This document shows positions 36,860 to 44,915 of a stretch of 44,915 nucleotides of DNA, piece by piece. The DNA comes from Leptospiraceae bacterium (GTDB lineage Bacteria > Spirochaetota > Leptospiria > Turneriellales > Turneriellaceae), in assembly GCA_020440825.1 (NCBI GenBank), contig JAGRNJ010000005.1, positions 1 to 44,915 on the forward strand. Reading direction: 5' to 3'. Within the stretch, counting starts at the first letter, position 1, and each line of letters begins with the position of its first letter. The position numbers were made by a program, and so were the translations under genes. Below the pieces are notes generated by a model. The model saw only the letters and a list, made by a program, of their open reading frames with translations, was not told the DNA's origin and ran no database searches.

Positions 36860-38317
36860 TTAGAATTGCAGGTCTTCCATCAATTCTTGAAGCTGAATTG
36901 CGTAACCTTCATCAGAATCCATGTATTCAGTAATTTTTTTCTCGGCATGAATGACCGTTGAATGATCGGTTCTACCGAATGCCTGCGCTATCTGCTGCAA
37001 AGACATTCCCGGAATCAGTTTTTTAGCCAGGTACATACAGGTGTGTCTGGCCAGGGCTATATTCTCTACCCTGCTCTGCCCTTTGATCTCTTTTTCATCA
37101 ATATGAAAAGTACGGGCTACTATTCTTAATATTTCATCTATGCTGACCTGCGGCCCCTCTAACTCGCCTGGCATATCGCGCAAGGCAAGTTTTGCCATCT
37201 GCAGATCTATAGGATGCTTTTCATATTCTGAAGTAAACTTTAATTTAATTAACGCTGCTTCAAGCTGGCGAACCTGGGTTGTAAACTTCACGGCAATAAA
37301 CTTTAAAGCTTCAAAAGGAATCTTGAGCTGCATTTCTTCTGATCTGGCCTGTAAAATAGCAAGCCGGGTCTCCAGGTTCGGCTGTTTGATATCAACAATC
37401 AAGCCAGACTGAAACCTGCTCTGCAGGCGATCATGCAGACGAGACAGACTTTGCGGAGGGCGGTCTCCCGATATTACGACCTGCTTTCGGTTCTGATAGA
37501 GAGTATTGAATATTTCAAATATTTTTTCCTGGGTGGCATCTGCCTTATTGCTGATCAATTGAATATCATCAAAGAGGAAAACATCTACATTTTTATAACG
37601 TGCATCAAAATAATGTACAGATTTATTTTGAAATGCATATATCAATTCATTCTGAAAGCTTTCTGAGGGAACATAAGCTACTTTTAACCAGGACATATTG
37701 GCTTCAACATAATTGCCCAGGGCCATCATCAGATGTGTTTTTCCCAGCCCGACAGAACCATAAATATAGAGCGGATTATGGAAATCACTGGGGTTTGCCG
37801 CCGCACCCATTGCTGCGGCCAGCGCATGCTCATTTGTCGGGCCTTTCACGAATCGCTCAAAAGTATAGTTGGGATTCAATGTAACAGCCATCGACTTTAA
37901 CTGAGAATCTTGCACACGAATATTTTCTTTGGGGGCAACCAGATTCGGTTCTTTTGATTTTTCAGTCAAATCTACGTCAATCGTGTCACCGGCTATTTCA
38001 CAGGCAATTTTGCGCAGCAGCTCCATATACCTGTGCCGAATATGGGTAATCACCTGCCCGCTTTCAGATTCGAGAACGAGTCGATTCCCTTTTTTACCCA
38101 ACGCTTTTACGCGCTCAAAGAAAGCTGTAAAGAATTGTGACGGAATTTCACTGCCGAGCTTCTCATAGATCGAATGCCACAGCACTACACCCGCATCTTT
38201 TTCTTCTTTATTAAAGAGGAAATCATGATCTTTACTTTCAGCGCCAGAAACTGCAGATAGTCCATTGACCTCAACCTGCCCTGCTGAAAAATTGACCAAA
38301 CCTTGAGAAGCATCCAT
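36860..38317 (-). CDS. dnaA: Chromosomal replication initiator DnaA
   Basis: DnaA binds the origin and opens it for replication. From ATG 38317 the protein is 485 residues; GTG 38356 (498 residues) and GTG 38185 are alternatives. Domain I begins near LWHSIYEKLGSEIPSQFF; the AAA+ domain has Walker A GSVGLGKT (187-194), Walker B VDVFLFDDIQLI and the sensor ISGDRPPQSL. Domain IV ends with the box-binding signature FGRTDHSTVIHAEKKI. About 45 residues precede domain I, more than usual, which makes the start uncertain. dnaN, its usual neighbour, is not adjacent; the next gene downstream is flgB. Confidence 0.95.
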   Translation of the reverse strand: MDASQGLVNFSAGQVEVNGLSAVSGAESKDHDFLFNKEEKDAGVVLWHSIYEKLGSEIPSQFFTAFFERVKALGKKGNRLVLESESGQVITHIRHRYMELLRKIACEIAGDTIDVDLTEKSKEPNLVAPKENIRVQDSQLKSMAVTLNPNYTFERFVKGPTNEHALAAAMGAAANPSDFHNPLYIYGSVGLGKTHLMMALGNYVEANMSWLKVAYVPSESFQNELIYAFQNKSVHYFDARYKNVDVFLFDDIQLISNKADATQEKIFEIFNTLYQNRKQVVISGDRPPQSLSRLHDRLQSRFQSGLIVDIKQPNLETRLAILQARSEEMQLKIPFEALKFIAVKFTTQVRQLEAALIKLKFTSEYEKHPIDLQMAKLALRDMPGELEGPQVSIDEILRIVARTFHIDEKEIKGQSRVENIALARHTCMYLAKKLIPGMSLQQIAQAFGRTDHSTVIHAEKKITEYMDSDEGYAIQLQELMEDLQF

Positions 38318-38356
38318 TGACGCTACATCACATTTAGAGTAAAATAGCGGCAACAC

Positions 38357-38609
38357 AATTTTACCGGCAAGTCAGGAATTTCTTTCCTATTCCCATTCTT
38401 GTCTGTGTAAAATTGAAACTATATTATGTCTCATTATGTTTTAAACATTTTTATTGACACCCACATTAAATAATTTTGAGAATTATTGTTATTGATCTTT
38501 ACAGAACATTTCTTTCATTAGCTGGAATATTTGTCACACTTACCCGACAACAGCATTCCTGATAATTGAAGTAATCTCCTTTAGCTCACTTTCGAGCAAT
38601 TGTGGATAA
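38357..38609. other. Candidate replication origin region
   Basis: The AT-rich gap upstream of dnaA and the adjoining gene end hold three DnaA-box-like nonamers. They are TGTGTAAAA (38404-38412, one mismatch to TGTGNATAA), TTATTGACA (38451-38459, one mismatch to TTATNCACA) and an exact TGTGGATAA (38601-38609, inside the end of the aminotransferase gene). The stretch 38410-38500 is very AT-rich and could be the unwinding element. Three boxes are few, and chance matches are possible in such AT-rich DNA. Confidence 0.4.
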
Positions 38610-39679
38610 AAAGGCAATGAAAGACAGCCGGCAAAATACTGTTCGACAACAGGAAAATCACCTTCTTTCCATGCAAAGTTCGAGCGAATGGCCGAAAACA
38701 GATGCAGAGGAATAAAATGCAGCGAAGTTCCGATACCGTTTTCGTTGAGACAACGCACGACATGATCTCTTTCTTTACTTGAAACCTGAATGATAAAGAG
38801 ATGGCGAGCAGATTCGATAAATTTGTCATTGCACGATTGAAATTTTATTTCTGGTATATCTCTTAGATTTTCACAGTATAAACTCCAAAGAATTTTTCGT
38901 CGCTCCATTTTGTCTTTCAGGGAGTCGACTTGTGCGAGAGCAATTGCAGAATGAATATCAGTTAAATTGGCTTTAAAACCAAACTCTGCAACATCATACC
39001 TCCATCCGCCGCCGGAATAACGCTGCCAGGATTCTCTGCTCAAACCATGCAGAGCCATGGTTCTAGCCCGCGCTGCCATCTGCGGATCTTTACAATAAAT
39101 AGCCCCCCCTTCTGCAGAGGTAAGATTCTTCGTTGCATAAAAACTATACACGGCCATGTCACAAAAACTTTGCACAGGTTTATTTTGATACGTTGCTTCC
39201 AGTGCATGGGCATTATCGAGAATCAGAGGCCAGTTATTCTTCAAACATATTTCCTGCAACTGTTTCATAGGCAAAGGCATTCCTGCAAAAGGTACAGCCA
39301 TGACACAGGCCAGTTCATTTGCAGAAAATTTTTCGAGCTGGTTCAAATTCATATTCAATGATTCACCATCAATATCAATCAGAACCGGAATCAGATTCTC
39401 ATTCAAAATAACTTCAAAAGCTGAGACAAATGTATTGACTGAGAGAGCAACTCTGGAACCGGGCTTTAGACCAAGCAGTCGCAGAGCGATCTGCAATCCT
39501 GCGGTTGCCGATGAAACACAGACAATTTCTTCACATCTCAAAAATTCTGCCAGCTTCTGCTCAAGTTTTCTGGTCAGCGGGCCAGTGGTTAACCAGCCAT
39601 TATCGATTGCCTCATTCCACATTGAGAACAGGGCAGTCTTATCAATTTCAGGCTTATAAAACGGGATGCGCAATGACAC
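38540..39679 (-). CDS. DegT/DnrJ/EryC1/StrS family aminotransferase
   Basis: This 379-residue PLP enzyme is of the sugar aminotransferase family that works on nucleotide-linked keto-sugars for LPS O-antigen, glycan or antibiotic sugars. Motifs: VCVSSATAGLQIALRLLGLK, the DNAHALEA segment that contacts PLP, and the Schiff-base Lys in YSFYATKNLTSAEGGAIYC. The C-terminal part includes GIGTSLHFIPLHLF, as expected. The start is GTG 39679, one base after the stop of the peptidase gene, so the two are coupled. The sugar substrate is unknown. Its 3' end carries a perfect DnaA box. Confidence 0.92.
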   Translation of the reverse strand: MSLRIPFYKPEIDKTALFSMWNEAIDNGWLTTGPLTRKLEQKLAEFLRCEEIVCVSSATAGLQIALRLLGLKPGSRVALSVNTFVSAFEVILNENLIPVLIDIDGESLNMNLNQLEKFSANELACVMAVPFAGMPLPMKQLQEICLKNNWPLILDNAHALEATYQNKPVQSFCDMAVYSFYATKNLTSAEGGAIYCKDPQMAARARTMALHGLSRESWQRYSGGGWRYDVAEFGFKANLTDIHSAIALAQVDSLKDKMERRKILWSLYCENLRDIPEIKFQSCNDKFIESARHLFIIQVSSKERDHVVRCLNENGIGTSLHFIPLHLFSAIRSNFAWKEGDFPVVEQYFAGCLSLPFYPQLLESELKEITSIIRNAVVG

Positions 39680-39680
39680 G

Positions 39681-40886
39681 TCAGTTGGCTTTTTGTGCGA
39701 TCTTAACGGTTTCTTTTAAAGCAGTAAGCGGATTGACCACTTTGCGGTTGCGCTTGACTTCAAAGTGTAGATGGGAACCCGTAGAAAGACCGGTACTCCC
39801 CACCCTTCCGATACGCTGGCCCTGCTTTACATAACTGCCCCGTTTCACTTCAATCTTTGAGGCATGTGCATAGACGGTAAAGTAACCATCTTTGTGCTTC
39901 AAGATTACCATATTGCCATACCCGCCACCGTTGCCTGCAAAGACAACCACGCCAGAGGCAGCCGCTTTAATTGGGGTACCCCAGCTTGCACCAATGTCAA
40001 TTCCTGGATGATAGTTGGAGCTTTTATAAATCGGGTGCTTGCGCCAACCGAACCTGCTCGTCAGACGACCCGATACCGGCCAGATAAAACGTTTGCGGTT
40101 AACATAGATTGTTTCGGGCAGAGGTTTTGCACCGGGAATAAACAGAGTTTCTCCCGCGATTAAAGTCGTGCCGGCAATATTATTCAGTTCCTGAATTTTG
40201 TCTGAATCGGTTTTGAATTTTTTTGCAATGCCTGCAAGGGTTTCCCCTTTTTTAATCTTATGCATTACACCAGCCTGGTTTGGAATACTGAGTTTATCGC
40301 CCGGCTGAATAATTCGGCTGGCTTTACCCGGGTTGGCAGAGACTATTGTATATACTGGTACATTATAGCTATTGGCTATTCGCCATACCGATTCCCCTTT
40401 CGATACGGTATGCTGAACCATTTGAAAATTTTTCGTCTGATTGCTTTCATTATTTTCAGAATTTTCTGTGTCTTGATCTGGTTCTTCAGTAACCAGTCGA
40501 TCTTCTTCTTCCAGTTTTTCTGGATGCTGGCGAATAGACTCAAAGTAAGATTCAATGGCATTGTCAATTTCCCGGCTCAAGACAATAATATCTTCGCCTG
40601 AGTGCCCTTCTGCTGAATGATCAGCTTCCTCTTGCGGTTCTATAGTTGTTTCAATATCTGTTTCGACGGCTTCTGGTTCGCCCTGTCGTTCGGCACTGTG
40701 ATCAGCGATATTTTCGAAGTGGGTAACTTCAACGAGAGCACTTTCTTCATTTGCACGCCCTGCAGAATGAAAAGCATTGCTTGATATATACTTGGGAGAA
40801 ATTTCACCGGCGGCCAGAATTGCCACCACACTCAAAAGAGATAAAGAAGCCACGCCAAACAGAATTCTGTCAATATACCGCATCAT
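39681..40886 (-). CDS. LysM-domain M23 family metallopeptidase
   Basis: This 401-residue envelope protein has a membrane anchor or signal (residues about 8-28) and an acidic linker (40-150). Two LysM peptidoglycan-binding modules follow (about 157-202 and 207-251), then a C-terminal M23 LytM domain (about 265-390). The zinc ligands and active-site residues are intact: His293 and Asp297 (HPGIDIG), His341, and the HLHFE motif with His372 and His374. It is therefore likely an active peptidoglycan endopeptidase rather than an EnvC-like activator. It lies in a minus-strand group with a TPR secreted protein upstream and an aminotransferase downstream. Confidence 0.93.
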   Translation of the reverse strand: MMRYIDRILFGVASLSLLSVVAILAAGEISPKYISSNAFHSAGRANEESALVEVTHFENIADHSAERQGEPEAVETDIETTIEPQEEADHSAEGHSGEDIIVLSREIDNAIESYFESIRQHPEKLEEEDRLVTEEPDQDTENSENNESNQTKNFQMVQHTVSKGESVWRIANSYNVPVYTIVSANPGKASRIIQPGDKLSIPNQAGVMHKIKKGETLAGIAKKFKTDSDKIQELNNIAGTTLIAGETLFIPGAKPLPETIYVNRKRFIWPVSGRLTSRFGWRKHPIYKSSNYHPGIDIGASWGTPIKAAASGVVVFAGNGGGYGNMVILKHKDGYFTVYAHASKIEVKRGSYVKQGQRIGRVGSTGLSTGSHLHFEVKRNRKVVNPLTALKETVKIAQKAN

Positions 40887-40910
40887 TAAATGATCGGTAA
40901 ATTCAGAAAA

Positions 40911-41747
40911 TCACTGTATAAAATTTCCGCCGAGATTGCGCCGCAAATGCTCGAGTCTAAAGCTGGCAATTTTTCGAAACTGCCCATCGCTGGCGGCGGC
41001 CTTCTCATAGGCAGCTCGGGCCCGGTAGAGATCTTGATACTCTGAAGCGCGCTCGAAAGCTTCACCTGCCAGAAACCACGCCCGCCCTATCGCTGCATTA
41101 TTCTGAAATTCCGGTTTCTCAAATAATGGCAACAGAATACTCAATGACCGATCATAGTCACCGGCTGTATTTGAGAGAGCAGCCATACGGATGCGATTAA
41201 TGAATTCATCCTGTGCACTCTGCTCTTCGGCAAGTTTATGAACTTCGTCATGCGTACGCTCTCGACAGTCTTTGCGGTCTGTTGTCTCTCGAAAACACAA
41301 TTCAGCCCCGTCGGCAAGAGATTTTCTATCGGCCGGTTTATCGAGACCGGGCTGAGAAAGTTCACCATCCCGCGCTTTTTCTTTGATCAATTCCCTGCTT
41401 GCCATTTTTGCAAAATCATCCTGGCCCTGTGCAGCCAATGTCAAAAAGTTGATCATTTTTTCACGCTCACCCGCAATTCGGTAGGTAGTGGCCATATTAT
41501 AATAAATCTCGCTCTGGGATTTCTTTTTTTGGGCCTGCACAGATTGCAGATTTTCCTGGGACTGCTCATTATTGTCGGGCAGGCTTTCTGCATTACCATC
41601 CGGAACTGCCGGCAAACTGACTTCGGTCGGTAAGGCAGAATCCTGTGGCATGATTCTTTCACCGCGTGCATCAAAATTGTTTTGCGCTTTCAAATCTGGT
41701 GAGAAAGTTAACGTGAGAAAAACTATGCAGATGGTTCGAATGTACAT
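40911..41747 (-). CDS. Secreted TPR-like protein of unknown function
   Basis: From ATG 41747 (MYIRTICIVFLTLTFS) the product is 278 residues with a signal peptide; ATG 41762 would add five residues and overlap the upstream gene. After a Pro/Glu/Gln-rich linker comes a helical region with TPR-like units (SEIYYNMATTYRIAGEREKM; NTAGDYDRSLSILLPLFEKP; GRAWFLAGEAFERASEYQDL). A Cys pair (ELCF and DCRE) lies in the middle. It is 24 bases upstream of the LysM peptidase gene, so it may assist or localise that enzyme; this is inference from position. Confidence 0.68.
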   Translation of the reverse strand: MYIRTICIVFLTLTFSPDLKAQNNFDARGERIMPQDSALPTEVSLPAVPDGNAESLPDNNEQSQENLQSVQAQKKKSQSEIYYNMATTYRIAGEREKMINFLTLAAQGQDDFAKMASRELIKEKARDGELSQPGLDKPADRKSLADGAELCFRETTDRKDCRERTHDEVHKLAEEQSAQDEFINRIRMAALSNTAGDYDRSLSILLPLFEKPEFQNNAAIGRAWFLAGEAFERASEYQDLYRARAAYEKAAASDGQFRKIASFRLEHLRRNLGGNFIQ

Positions 41748-41752
41748 GCAGG

Positions 41753-42547
41753 TTACTCCCAAAAATCAAGTTTTTTGGGCAATGGCTTTACCTTTTGTTC
41801 TTGTTTATCTTGCCCGGGCAATATTTTTTGTTCATTCCCTGCCTGGGGCAAGGAATCACGGGACGGGGTTTGAACATTTGGCAGCAATCTTTCGGCAGGG
41901 GGAGCCATCCGCCTTAATGGTTCCTTTGCAGCTTCTGCCTCATTTTCTTTTTGAATAGATTCATTGATTCGCGATTCCTGACTAAATTTTTCGACTTTAT
42001 TTTTTTCAGGAACCATCGGCAGAAACTGTTCATTCTCATTTTCACGAATCATGGAGCCCGACTCTGGGCTTACCTGGGGGGTAAAAACCTCACTGCCGGG
42101 ATTTTCGACAGGCAGATGATCAAACGGTCTTGCACTCGGCCGTAACGGATTTTCGGTATTTTCAAGCATTTCATCTTTTTCACCCATCAGGTGATCTGCC
42201 CGTTCTTTGCCCATCTGCCGGTAACTGTCGCGTATATTCTGCTCCCGCACCGAAGGAAATTGCAAGGGGTCGGTCTCTACATCTTCAACCAGCTGCCGGC
42301 GTCGGGTATTCTCTTCGCGCAATTCCCGCAGGTAGAATAGATCACGGCTGTCTGCAGCAACTTGCATCCCAGCCGGAACAGCGTCCTGTACCCCGGCTTT
42401 GATTGCCAGTGCTATCGAGATGATGGCGATCAATGCGGCAAAAGCCATTGCCCCTTTTTTGATTAAATCCTGAACATGACCGGGTATCTTGGCTATTAGT
42501 TCATCTACTTTCTGCAGATATTTCTTCACAATATTATGTCGTATCAA
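41753..42547 (-). CDS. Single-pass membrane protein, Pro/Glu-rich, unknown function
   Basis: This 264-residue protein starts MIRHNIVKKYLQKVDELIAK, has one membrane helix near 33-53 (AMAFAALIAIISIALAIKAG), then a charged helical part and a long low-complexity tail rich in Pro, Glu, Gln and Asn. I do not recognise a family. It is the first gene of the minus-strand envelope cluster and diverges from gmk across 99 bases. The tail suggests a flexible periplasmic spacer. Confidence 0.6.
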   Translation of the reverse strand: MIRHNIVKKYLQKVDELIAKIPGHVQDLIKKGAMAFAALIAIISIALAIKAGVQDAVPAGMQVAADSRDLFYLRELREENTRRRQLVEDVETDPLQFPSVREQNIRDSYRQMGKERADHLMGEKDEMLENTENPLRPSARPFDHLPVENPGSEVFTPQVSPESGSMIRENENEQFLPMVPEKNKVEKFSQESRINESIQKENEAEAAKEPLRRMAPPAERLLPNVQTPSRDSLPQAGNEQKILPGQDKQEQKVKPLPKKLDFWE

Positions 42548-42646
42548 AGACAGCCACGATCAAGCTTTTTTTACCACCCGTAGAAAAAGGTTGAAATTAT
42601 TCAGAAACATGGTTTACAAACTGATGCAAAGCCAAGCAGCTCAAAT

Positions 42647-43237
42647 ATGCCGAATGCGCCTTCTTCCCATCGCAAAATCGTCGTCATAACAGCCCCATCT
42701 GGCAGTGGCAAGAATACCCTGATCAATGCTCTCTTACAGCGCAGAAATGATCTTGAATACAGTATATCGAGTACTACACGCCCGGCAAGACGGGGCGAGG
42801 TACACGGTAAAAATTACTGGTTTCTACCTGCCGCTGAATTTGAAGCAGAAATCAAAGCGGGCAACTTTCTGGAATACGCCAGTGTAATTGACAACTTTTA
42901 TGGTACTTCTATCCGGGAAATTGAAAGAATATTCAAAAATAATAAGACACCGATTCTCGATATTGATGTGCAGGGTGCACGCACTCTGTTGAAAAAAAAT
43001 CTGAATTTAATCAGTATTTTTATTCGGCCCCCCTCTCTTGCCGAATTACGTCGCCGACTTGAAGAACGCGCGACCGAAACTCAAGAGCAGATCGATCGTC
43101 GCATCAGACTCGCTACCGAAGAACTGAATCATGCTCAGGAGTTTCAGTACCGGGTATTGAATGACAACTTAGAGAATGCGATAGCCGACCTCAATCAAAT
43201 TCTTGACAAAGAGCTGGGTCTTGGCCAGTCTTCGTAA
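42647..43237 (+). CDS. gmk: Guanylate kinase
   Basis: Gmk phosphorylates GMP to GDP. The 196-residue protein has the P-loop APSGSGKNT near residue 16-24, the GMP-binding segment SISSTTRPARRGEVHGKNYW with its Arg and Tyr contacts, FLEYASVIDNFYGTS, and the lid region LRRRLEERATETQEQIDRRI. Length is normal. It overlaps the start of miaA by 35 bases in another frame, so the two are coupled. No strong Shine-Dalgarno is visible before ATG 42647. Confidence 0.96.
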   Translation: MPNAPSSHRKIVVITAPSGSGKNTLINALLQRRNDLEYSISSTTRPARRGEVHGKNYWFLPAAEFEAEIKAGNFLEYASVIDNFYGTSIREIERIFKNNKTPILDIDVQGARTLLKKNLNLISIFIRPPSLAELRRRLEERATETQEQIDRRIRLATEELNHAQEFQYRVLNDNLENAIADLNQILDKELGLGQSS

Positions 43238-44195
43238 ACCGGTTATTGTTGTTACCGGGCCAACCGGTTCCGGAAAATCAAACCTTATCTATTCCCTGCC
43301 CCAAAATTTACCGATAACGGTTATCTCTGCAGACTCACGACAGATCTATCGTGGTCTGCCTATCTTAACCGCAATGCCAACTGCCGAGCAGCTGTCTCGT
43401 TTTCCTCATGAATTGATTCATTTTCTGCCTTTACAAGAACGGTATTCAGCCGGCGATTTTGCCAAAGACTGCAAGGCTGCCATTGAAAAAGCTCACTCTG
43501 CAAAACGGTTGCCGGTCATTGTCGGTGGTACGTTTTTTTATATAAAAACATTATGGGATGGTATACCCGAAGCAGTACAGGTTGACAATGAAACAGAAGA
43601 GGCGGTCGCAAAATTGGATAACCAGACTATTCATACTGAGCTGTTGCAGCTCGATCCTGATGCAGCCGGGGCGATTCATCCACAGGATACTTACCGTTTG
43701 CGCCGGGCTCTGGCAGTTTCATTAACACTGCAAAAAACCAAAGCAGATTTCAGATATTCAGAGAGAAAATACAGCCCGGGTCAATATAATGAATTTGAAT
43801 TCTTTCCCTGCTGGCTTGATCTGAACAGACAGGAACTGTATGATCGCATTAATGCACGCACAGCAGCCATGTTTGAAAATAATGTCATCATGGAAATAGT
43901 CAATGCAATTGAACAAGGCAACAGCTGGAATTCTCCCGGACTACAGACGATTGGGATTCCCGAAATTCTGGGAGAGTATACAAATGCCCGTGAATTCGTC
44001 GATGACTGGCATAAAGGATGTATCGATGCGAAACAAGTGGAAAACTGGCAGCAAAAGATTGCAACTTCAACCAGAAGATATGCCAAAAGGCAGCTGACCT
44101 GGTTTCGTCATGAACCAAGATTAAAAAGATTTGACCCACATATAGAACTTTCTCAATTATCCGGAATAATAGAAAATTCGATACGTAAGCTTTAG
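43203..44195 (+). CDS. miaA: tRNA dimethylallyltransferase MiaA
   Basis: MiaA adds an isopentenyl group to A37 of tRNAs that read UNN codons. The protein is up to 330 residues with P-loop [29 protein letters not shown], the [11 protein letters not shown] motif, and C-terminal [15 protein letters not shown]. The start is uncertain: TTG 43203 or TTG 43221 (just before VTGPTGSGK); both overlap gmk. hfq follows 40 bases after, the common miaA-hfq pairing. Confidence 0.95.
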   Translation: MTKSWVLASLRKPVIVVTGPTGSGKSNLIYSLPQNLPITVISADSRQIYRGLPILTAMPTAEQLSRFPHELIHFLPLQERYSAGDFAKDCKAAIEKAHSAKRLPVIVGGTFFYIKTLWDGIPEAVQVDNETEEAVAKLDNQTIHTELLQLDPDAAGAIHPQDTYRLRRALAVSLTLQKTKADFRYSERKYSPGQYNEFEFFPCWLDLNRQELYDRINARTAAMFENNVIMEIVNAIEQGNSWNSPGLQTIGIPEILGEYTNAREFVDDWHKGCIDAKQVENWQQKIATSTRRYAKRQLTWFRHEPRLKRFDPHIELSQLSGIIENSIRKL

Positions 44196-44235
44196 CAGAT
44201 TTGAACCGATCGATATTCCAGAAGGGAGCAAAAAA

Positions 44236-44475
44236 ATGATAAAGAACAATATACAGGACTTCATACTCAACCAGGTAAGAAAAGATAAACTCATGATTAC
44301 CGTGTATCTGTCGAATGGTGTTCCCATAAAAGGCCGGGTCATCAGTTTCGATAATTTTACCATCGTCATAGAACTTGACAATCGACAGAGCATGATCTAT
44401 AAGCATGCAATTACGACAATCACACCTGAAAAATCTATTCGTCTGCATAACCCCGACGAAGAAAAATCAGAATAA
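44236..44475 (+). CDS. hfq: RNA chaperone Hfq
   Basis: Hfq is the Sm-like hexameric chaperone for small regulatory RNAs. The 79 residues have the N-terminal helix ([20 protein letters not shown]), the Sm1 strands with [20 protein letters not shown] and the Sm2 motif [11 protein letters not shown]. The proximal-site pattern here is YKHA. A good Shine-Dalgarno (GGGAG) precedes the ATG. The C-terminal tail is short and acidic. It follows miaA as in many bacteria. Confidence 0.95.
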   Translation: MIKNNIQDFILNQVRKDKLMITVYLSNGVPIKGRVISFDNFTIVIELDNRQSMIYKHAITTITPEKSIRLHNPDEEKSE

Positions 44476-44489
44476 CTGGAAATTTCTCG

Positions 44490-44915
44490 ATGGGGAAATT
44501 CATCCGTCGGCTCTTCCAGATCGGGGCTGTATCTCTGCTTGCAGCGGCGATCAGCCTGTGTTTTGTTACTGTACCTGCGGGCCATTTTGGTGTTGCAATC
44601 GAAAAAACCGAAGGGTTCCAGGGGAAAATTTTTGACGCGGGTACGCATTTTTTATGGAGCGGCTTTGTTCCGGGAAAATGGAAGATCCTCAACATCCCAT
44701 CTGAAACAGTTTCTTATGTAATACCCTACTCGCAAAATTTAAGGCTCACAGAATATCTGCAACTGGGTGATCAATTTAGAATAAGATTACAACTTCTCAT
44801 TGATGCAAAATTCAAGAAAGATCAGGTAGCCCTTTTGCTCAAAACAACAGATGGCAGCCCGCAAAACTTTCAGGCATTTCTGGAAAAATCGGTACACCAT
44901 TTAATAGAATCCCGG
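44490..44915 (+). CDS. Membrane-anchored SPFH/prohibitin-like protein (3' end outside window)
   Basis: An ATG at 44490 opens a frame that runs to the window edge without a stop (142 codons seen). Residues about 8-29 are a membrane helix (LFQIGAVSLLAAAISLCFVT), followed by PAGHFGVAIEKTEG and FDAGTHFLWSGFVPGKW. This resembles the start of an SPFH/stomatin-prohibitin domain, where such an exported or membrane-linked entry loop is typical. The similarity is moderate and the rest is missing, so the family is tentative. It lies 14 bases after hfq, likely in the same transcript. Confidence 0.6.
   Translation, partial: MGKFIRRLFQIGAVSLLAAAISLCFVTVPAGHFGVAIEKTEGFQGKIFDAGTHFLWSGFVPGKWKILNIPSETVSYVIPYSQNLRLTEYLQLGDQFRIRLQLLIDAKFKKDQVALLLKTTDGSPQNFQAFLEKSVHHLIESR

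Noticed and set aside
42690-42725. Altered P-loop of guanylate kinase (GKNT instead of GKST)
   Set aside because: This position varies in the family (some have GKGT), and the other motifs are intact, so it is not evidence of lost function.

Overview
The window looks like chromosomal DNA from a spirochaete, most probably of the order Leptospirales. The evidence is a periplasmic-flagella operon in the spirochaete order (flgB-flgC-fliE-fliF-fliG-fliH-fliI-fliJ, a small gene, flbB), an exported protein with OmpL47-type repeats (a family known from Leptospira surface proteins), many lipoproteins and TPR membrane proteins with relaxed spirochaete-type lipoboxes, and a large TPR protein resembling the flagellar-collar component FlcA. 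Base composition is moderate by eye and no species can be named from sequence alone. Genes are densely packed: no stretch above 300 bases lacks a gene. The longest gaps are 36660-36859, 38318-38539 (candidate origin) and 12362-12534. I saw no tRNA, rRNA, insertion sequence, CRISPR array, prophage or recognisable defence system.

Left part (1-13.4 kb): a truncated patatin-like lipase faces an OstA/LptA-like lipoprotein that follows hisF. A recombination and DNA-binding block (ybaB-recR plus a glycosyltransferase) runs the other way. An ECF sigma factor with a probable membrane anti-sigma partner is transcribed away from a TPR membrane protein, hisG and rpmF. Then come two secreted or lipid-anchored proteins, a large membrane-anchored TPR-like protein behind a striking double palindrome, the OmpL47-repeat protein, and an exported protein with two glycogen-binding-like domains.

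Middle (13.4-28.8 kb): an acidic ORF runs into a TPR membrane ORF in another frame, which looks like one FlcA-like gene split by a +1 shift. An unknown membrane-anchored protein follows. A YciO/YrdC-family gene faces away from an Rrf2-type Fe-S regulator that heads sufB-sufC-sufD and a SufT-like gene. A LEA14-type lipoprotein gene converges on a minus-strand run of Nudix, lepA, murI and lysC that directly follows the flagellar genes.

Right part (28.8-44.9 kb): the flagellar operon builds the rod, MS ring, switch, export ATPase and spirochaete collar. Upstream is dnaA with a candidate origin but without dnaN beside it. Next is a four-gene envelope cluster (membrane protein, TPR secreted protein, LysM-M23 peptidase, DegT-family aminotransferase). 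Last is a plus-strand group gmk-miaA-hfq and the start of a membrane-anchored protein resembling SPFH/prohibitin proteins that runs off the end.

The items most worth follow-up are the +1 shift in the FlcA-like gene, the mutually exclusive palindromes at 9526-9567, the small gene between fliJ and flbB, and the unusual dnaA/oriC setting. None is proven to be a new system.
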